Source of the DNA: Spirochaetota bacterium
GTDB lineage: Bacteria; Spirochaetota; JAGLSM01
Reading direction: 5' to 3'
Assembly (NCBI GenBank): GCA_023135745.1
Contig: JAGLSM010000043.1
Span: 1 to 9,669 of the forward strand
Length of the DNA stretch: 9,669 nucleotides
Each line of letters starts with the position of its first letter. Position 1 is the stretch's first letter. Positions 6,166-9,669 of the stretch are shown here, one piece after another. The notes below the pieces were generated by a model. That model searched no databases and was not told where the DNA came from. It was given only the letters and a program-made list of their open reading frames with translations. A program made the position numbers and the translations under genes.

Positions 6166-6825
6166 ATGAAAAAGCCTGTTATATCGATTATTATTATCAT
6201 ACTTAACCTGGCGGTTCTTGGCTATATGTATACCCAAAGCGGAGAATCAGATGTGTTTAGTCCACGTAACCCTGTAATTCAAGAGGGAGCCAAGGTCAAT
6301 TCAGCTATAATTAATGGAGAAGTTTATAGACTTCTTACAAGCATCTTTATTCATCTAAGTATTATTCACATCCTGATGAATATGTTTATTCTATGGCAGC
6401 TTGGTTCGGTCAGCGAGATGATATGGAACAAATTCTCGTTTATATTAATATATTTTGGAAGCGGACTGATTGCTTCTCTTACTTCTTTTGCCTTTTCAAA
6501 GTATCCATCAGCTGGAGCTTCCGGAGCTGTTTTTGGCCTTGCCGGCGCCTTGCTGTCTGTAAAGTATTTTACGCGGGACGGGGAGATTCCATTTCCAAAG
6601 CAGGCCATTGGTTCTATTGGAGTATTTGTCCTGTACAATATAATTTTTGGATTAAGCAGGAAGGGAATCGATAATTCTGCCCACATAGGCGGTTTGGTAA
6701 GCGGTGCTATTATAGGTTACGCGCTGCTTCCCGGGAGGAATCCTGTATTTCGCGTAATACTTCTCGGTGCTGCCGCAGGTATTGGATACTTTCTTTATAT
6801 GACAGGCATGGCCAGGTTTGTTTAG
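6166..6825 (+). CDS. Rhomboid family intramembrane serine protease
   Basis: Membrane-embedded serine protease that cuts transmembrane segments of other proteins; 219 residues, close to a minimal six- or seven-helix rhomboid core. The first helix is at about 5-22. The second carries HLSIIHILMN (63-72) with the family's HxxxN at His68/Asn72. The catalytic serine is Ser119 in GASGAVFGL (117-125), and the catalytic histidine is His173 in NSAHIGG (170-176). The C-terminal helices follow to about 216. All active-site elements are intact, so it should be active. ATG at 6166 is preceded by AAGGAG (6155-6160) at 5 nt. It is the only plus-strand gene, divergent from the binding-protein operon and convergent with the anti-sigma gene (20-nt gap). 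Its natural substrate is unknown. Confidence 0.93.
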   Translation: MKKPVISIIIIILNLAVLGYMYTQSGESDVFSPRNPVIQEGAKVNSAIINGEVYRLLTSIFIHLSIIHILMNMFILWQLGSVSEMIWNKFSFILIYFGSGLIASLTSFAFSKYPSAGASGAVFGLAGALLSVKYFTRDGEIPFPKQAIGSIGVFVLYNIIFGLSRKGIDNSAHIGGLVSGAIIGYALLPGRNPVFRVILLGAAAGIGYFLYMTGMARFV

Positions 6826-6845
6826 ACTTTAAGTAAAAGATCAAA

Positions 6846-7892
6846 TTAATCGGTAAATTCTTTATAATGGACGATCATATTTATATTGGTTCTTTTTATT
6901 TTATGCCTGCCTGTTTGAGATTTGAGAATTATTAATTTTTTATCCCTATAGATTATATTTCCGTCTATGGATGATCCATCTTTTAAGAATACCTTGTAGA
7001 CAATTTTTTCAACTTTTTTGCGTTTTGGGATTATTGTTTTGATAAGCTTAATTTCTTTTGGGAAGAATTTTCGGGCAATTTTATAATCTTTTTTGTTAAT
7101 ATAATTCGCTGCTTTTTTAATATGGATTTTTTTTATTCCTTGTATTGAGGCACCTTGGCCGGTTTTCAGGACAAGATCATTATGCATGTTTTTAATCCTC
7201 ATTCTGCCGGATATAAGAGCAACTTTGGATCCTTTATTATCTGCGGATATATAGACCTGTTTAGCGTAAACATAAAATTTTGTTTTTGACGTGTTTATTT
7301 TCAAGGCATTTTTATCAAGACTTCTATCGGTATGGATTAACAATTTCCCTGAAGCAAGATTTATTGAGTATTGATTATTGCTGTTTTTGAAAAGTTTAAA
7401 ACTGCCGGGGCCATGAAAAAGAAACCTTGTGTTAAGTATTCCGCTGAAACTGCATTGAATATTTTGTTTTGTAGAGATAGTCAGCGGGAGAGATGCTGTT
7501 CCTTCTTTATTTTCTGATTTTATCATTCCGCGGTCCGCATAATTTATCTTGAGGATGCCTTTGTAGCCTGTATTTACAAAGATAAAAAATAATAAGAGTG
7601 CAGCAGAACTGAGAATTGAAGGAACAATAATGTACCATTTTTTATTTTTTGATAATGACCTATTTTTATTAGTATTCAGATAATTAACAGCAACGTTCCG
7701 GATATAATGGTGCATGGCATCATATTTTCCCGGACGCATTTCTTTTTTTCCAGGAGAGAGCAGTTTTTTATATACAGATGCTTTAGTTCTGCATTCATGG
7801 CATGTTGAAATATGATCATCAATATCCGGACGTATATTTTTACCGTTAAGATGATTTATGATATATTTTTGTGAGGGATGATTTTTTTTCAT
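6846..7892 (-). CDS. Zinc-finger, FecR-like transmembrane anti-sigma factor
   Basis: Predicted partner and inhibitor of the ECF sigma factor encoded just upstream; 348 residues. The cytoplasmic N-terminus has HISTCHEC (27-34), the His-x3-Cys-x2-Cys signature of zinc-binding anti-sigma domains, with His5 or His14 as a possible fourth ligand. One membrane helix lies at about 86-106. The outer part (about 130-260) resembles a FecR domain, including HGPGSFKLF (160-168), INLASGKLLIHT (177-188) and a late GQGASI, but the usual central Gly-Thr motif is not evident. Residues 300-348 (VFLKDGSSIDGNIIYRDKK and following) look like a small SH3/LSm-like beta barrel. ATG at 7892 overlaps the sigma stop as ATGA, with GAGG (7900-7903) at 7 nt, so the two are translationally coupled. 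The ORF can be opened 9 codons upstream, but the coupled start is better. The signal sensed is unknown. Confidence 0.85.
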   Translation of the reverse strand: MKKNHPSQKYIINHLNGKNIRPDIDDHISTCHECRTKASVYKKLLSPGKKEMRPGKYDAMHHYIRNVAVNYLNTNKNRSLSKNKKWYIIVPSILSSAALLLFFIFVNTGYKGILKINYADRGMIKSENKEGTASLPLTISTKQNIQCSFSGILNTRFLFHGPGSFKLFKNSNNQYSINLASGKLLIHTDRSLDKNALKINTSKTKFYVYAKQVYISADNKGSKVALISGRMRIKNMHNDLVLKTGQGASIQGIKKIHIKKAANYINKKDYKIARKFFPKEIKLIKTIIPKRKKVEKIVYKVFLKDGSSIDGNIIYRDKKLIILKSQTGRHKIKRTNINMIVHYKEFTD

Positions 7893-8470
7893 GACAGATC
7901 CTCGATTGTAAATCCGCATTTTTTTAAATACAAGACGATACTTTCCAGCGTATTTTTGAGATAACGGTTTACGCTTCTAAGCGGTATACTTGTGGTTTTT
8001 GAAATTTCCTGAAAGGTTAAATCAGTTTCACTTTTCAATAGATATATTGTTTTCATTTTTGGATCCATAGAATCAATAAAGTTATTAATAGTTGTATGTA
8101 TTTCCTTTTTACTGAATTCAGCTTGTTGAAGATTGGCTGCATTTTTAAAATAATCCATATCATCGTTCCCGATAAGTTGTGTTTTTTTCATATATTTACT
8201 CTTAATTAGATCCAGACACAGGTTTTTTCCGATCCTGTACAGGAATGTTGATGGGGCGTATTTAAAATCGAGCTTTTTTATTTTCTCAAGAAACTTCATA
8301 AAAGCCTCCTGTGTAATATCCTCTGCCTGCTGTTCGTTGTTCAAAAACCTGTAAACAAAGTTATACAATCCACTGGAATGTCTTTGAAAGAATTCCATAA
8401 AACCCTGTTCATCGCCCTCAAGGAAATGAGTCAAACTTAATCTGTCTTTTTCAGCAACCGATTCTATCAC
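7889..8470 (-). CDS. ECF-type RNA polymerase sigma factor
   Basis: Alternative sigma factor of the sigma-70 extracytoplasmic-function class; 193 residues, usual size. Region 2 spans about 24-95, with NFVYRFLNN (37-45), AEDITQEAF (49-57) and FLYRIGKNLCLDLIK (76-90), which bind core polymerase and melt the -10. Region 4 spans about 125-182, with a helix-turn-helix at LTFQEISKTTSIPLRSVNRY (151-170) for the -35 element. The chosen start is GTG at 8470, with AAGG (8479-8482) at 8 nt; no ATG lies early enough to keep region 2 whole. The stop overlaps the ATG of the anti-sigma gene by 4 nt, the classic sigma/anti-sigma arrangement. ECF subgroup and regulon cannot be told from the sequence. Confidence 0.92.
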   Translation of the reverse strand: MIESVAEKDRLSLTHFLEGDEQGFMEFFQRHSSGLYNFVYRFLNNEQQAEDITQEAFMKFLEKIKKLDFKYAPSTFLYRIGKNLCLDLIKSKYMKKTQLIGNDDMDYFKNAANLQQAEFSKKEIHTTINNFIDSMDPKMKTIYLLKSETDLTFQEISKTTSIPLRSVNRYLKNTLESIVLYLKKCGFTIEDLS

Positions 8471-8510
8471 ACCCTATACCTTATGCTTATTTATACGAAT
8501 TAACGATCAT

Positions 8511-8540
8511 ATTATGCCATATATTTATAAAAAATTGAAA
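8511..8540 (-). promoter_or_regulatory. Tentative promoter of the sigma/anti-sigma pair
   Basis: On the minus strand CATAAT (8511-8516) is preceded by TGG, an extended -10 arrangement, with a weak TTTCAA (8535-8540) 18 bp upstream. It lies in the 74-bp gap between the upstream gene and the sigma gene. No clear ECF-type autoregulatory promoter (AAC-like -35 with a CGT-like -10) was found there, and no terminator separates the two genes, so read-through from upstream is also possible. Confidence 0.25.
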
Positions 8541-8544
8541 TTAA

Positions 8545-9669
8545 TTATGGTTTAAAAGGATTTAAGCCTACAGCAGCAAAATATCTCCAGATTGTGCTGG
8601 CGGTAGAATATAGATGGGAATTGTTGGTTATACTTCTCGGCAGAGACCATGAGTTATTATATGGATGAACATCGTCCTTAGGTCCGATAGCCTTATGTAC
8701 ATAAGGGAGCTCCATGTATCTACTCTTCATGATTTGTTTTGAGAACTTGTTCATTTCTTTCATGTAAAAATTGTATTTAACTCTGAATTTTTTTGATTTT
8801 TCCTTATTTCTTTTTTTTAAGGCATAATCAGAGAGAAGTTTACAGGCAAGTGCCATACTGGCGGTTCCTTCCCACCATATTAACGGGAAGCTGCGTTTTT
8901 TTACATAACCGCTCTTTGTTGTAAACTCAAAACCGGTAAATTTCTTTCCTTCTCTGGTTTCTATCGATACTTTAAATTTATTCTCTGTATTCAGGATTAG
9001 CTTAAATGGATCAATTCCCATGTTTATTAAGTTTTTTATACCTATTCCGCAGACTGCAAAGGTATTAACGTCAAGGGCTTCGGTTATATCAATAGAATAA
9101 ATATTTTTTCCATCCTTAACTGTCGTTTTCCGGGCTCCTCTGTTGAAAGTGCCTCTCTGATTGAATAAAAAATATCTCAACCATGAATTAATATTTGATT
9201 TAATTTCAACGGCTTGCTTTATGGAGAAGGATGAATTTTTCATTATCCGCAGAATATTTTTATCTCCTGTCTGATGCATTTTAATCATGTTTAATATGTA
9301 GGCATAGTAGTCCATGATGTTTTCTGTAGAAAATATTTCCTGCCACCTGCGGCCCCATCCCCAGCCCATTGATGGTCCTCCGCTGCGGTTGTCAGGCCAT
9401 TTTAAATGCATGAATGTCTGGACCCATTTAAATACCTTTATCAGATACTCAACAAACTCAACAGATGCTGTTTTGAAGTAATAATGCTGAGCGGCAAGGG
9501 CTACAAAGATATTTGGTCCCAGGTGTATCAAGCTGCCGTCAATACCCATTCTCAGGAGATTCATTCTCCCGGAAACTGTTGGAAAGAAATAGCTGAAGTT
9601 ATTCATGTTATATGAGTTGAATAAACCTGCTTTTCCATTTTTCAAAACACTGAAATTATCACTTAATAT
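8545..9669 (-). CDS. Six-hairpin (alpha/alpha toroid) glycosidase-like protein, C-terminal part
   Basis: The frame is open to the window's edge, so the true start lies beyond it; a TTG at 9645 is an internal codon, not a start. The visible 374 residues have a spaced set of motifs that I associate with uncharacterised six-hairpin glycosidase-like proteins. They are MGIDGSLIHLGPN (about 41-53), a Gly/Trp-rich GWGWGRRW, STENIMDYYAYI (114-125), EALDVNTFA (197-205), WWEGTASMALA (265-275) and the terminal ASTIWRYFAAVGLNPF (357-372). Acidic residues in STEN and WWEGT are candidates for the active site. A carbohydrate-active or cell-surface glycan role is inferred from fold resemblance only, without a database comparison. 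The gene ends 74 nt before the sigma gene on the same strand; shared transcription is possible. Confidence 0.5.
   Translation of the reverse strand: MLSDNFSVLKNGKAGLFNSYNMNNFSYFFPTVSGRMNLLRMGIDGSLIHLGPNIFVALAAQHYYFKTASVEFVEYLIKVFKWVQTFMHLKWPDNRSGGPSMGWGWGRRWQEIFSTENIMDYYAYILNMIKMHQTGDKNILRIMKNSSFSIKQAVEIKSNINSWLRYFLFNQRGTFNRGARKTTVKDGKNIYSIDITEALDVNTFAVCGIGIKNLINMGIDPFKLILNTENKFKVSIETREGKKFTGFEFTTKSGYVKKRSFPLIWWEGTASMALACKLLSDYALKKRNKEKSKKFRVKYNFYMKEMNKFSKQIMKSRYMELPYVHKAIGPKDDVHPYNNSWSLPRSITNNSHLYSTASTIWRYFAAVGLNPFKP

Noticed and set aside
6366..6686. Frames on both strands inside the rhomboid gene
   Set aside because: The catalytic motifs of the rhomboid are in the other frame; these have no recognisable features.
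6826..6845. Bidirectional terminator between the converging rhomboid and anti-sigma genes
   Set aside because: The 20-nt gap contains no inverted repeat or T-tract; transcripts from the two sides probably overlap.

Overview
This is an AT-rich, densely coded stretch of a bacterial chromosome, almost certainly from a diderm (Gram-negative-type) organism. The evidence is an ECF sigma factor with a membrane-anchored, FecR-like anti-sigma partner, a secreted DUF4139 protein, a GGDEF enzyme and a receiver-histidine kinase. The proteins are rich in Lys, Ile and Asn, as expected at this base composition. Nothing in the window fixes the phylum. The gene mix would suit a deep-branching environmental diderm lineage, but that is inference. 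No rRNA, tRNA, CRISPR array, prophage gene or transposase gene was found.

Layout from left to right. (1) 17-1666, minus: an exported DUF4140/DUF4139 (MuiA-like) protein. (2) 1667-2029: a 363-bp gene-free block that is unusually structured. It holds a short operator-like palindrome, a 17-bp perfect hairpin, a 144-bp element bounded by 24-bp inverted repeats (MITE-like), an 18-bp perfect palindrome, and a weak terminator hairpin at the end of the next gene. (3) 2030-5975, minus: a tight three-gene operon read right to left. It encodes an ABC-type sugar-binding-protein homologue with no signal peptide, a GAF-GAF-GGDEF diguanylate cyclase, and a receiver-histidine kinase, with gaps of 15 and 25 nt. 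(4) 5976-6165: a divergent promoter region. (5) 6166-6825, plus: a rhomboid intramembrane protease, the only plus-strand gene. (6) 6846-8470, minus: an ECF sigma factor followed by its zinc-finger anti-sigma factor, overlapping by 4 nt. (7) 8545-9669, minus: the C-terminal part of a protein resembling six-hairpin (alpha/alpha toroid) glycosidase-like proteins. It is cut by the right edge of the window.

Two signalling modules dominate. The three-gene operon looks wholly cytoplasmic, because none of its products has a visible signal peptide or membrane segment. It combines a ligand-binding fold normally found in the periplasm with c-di-GMP synthesis and a phosphorelay protein; this is the best candidate here for an undescribed system. 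The sigma/anti-sigma pair is an envelope-signal switch. The rhomboid gene converges on it with a 20-nt gap, so a proteolytic link is possible but unproven. The most distinctive non-coding object is the 144-bp inverted-repeat element at 1797-1940.
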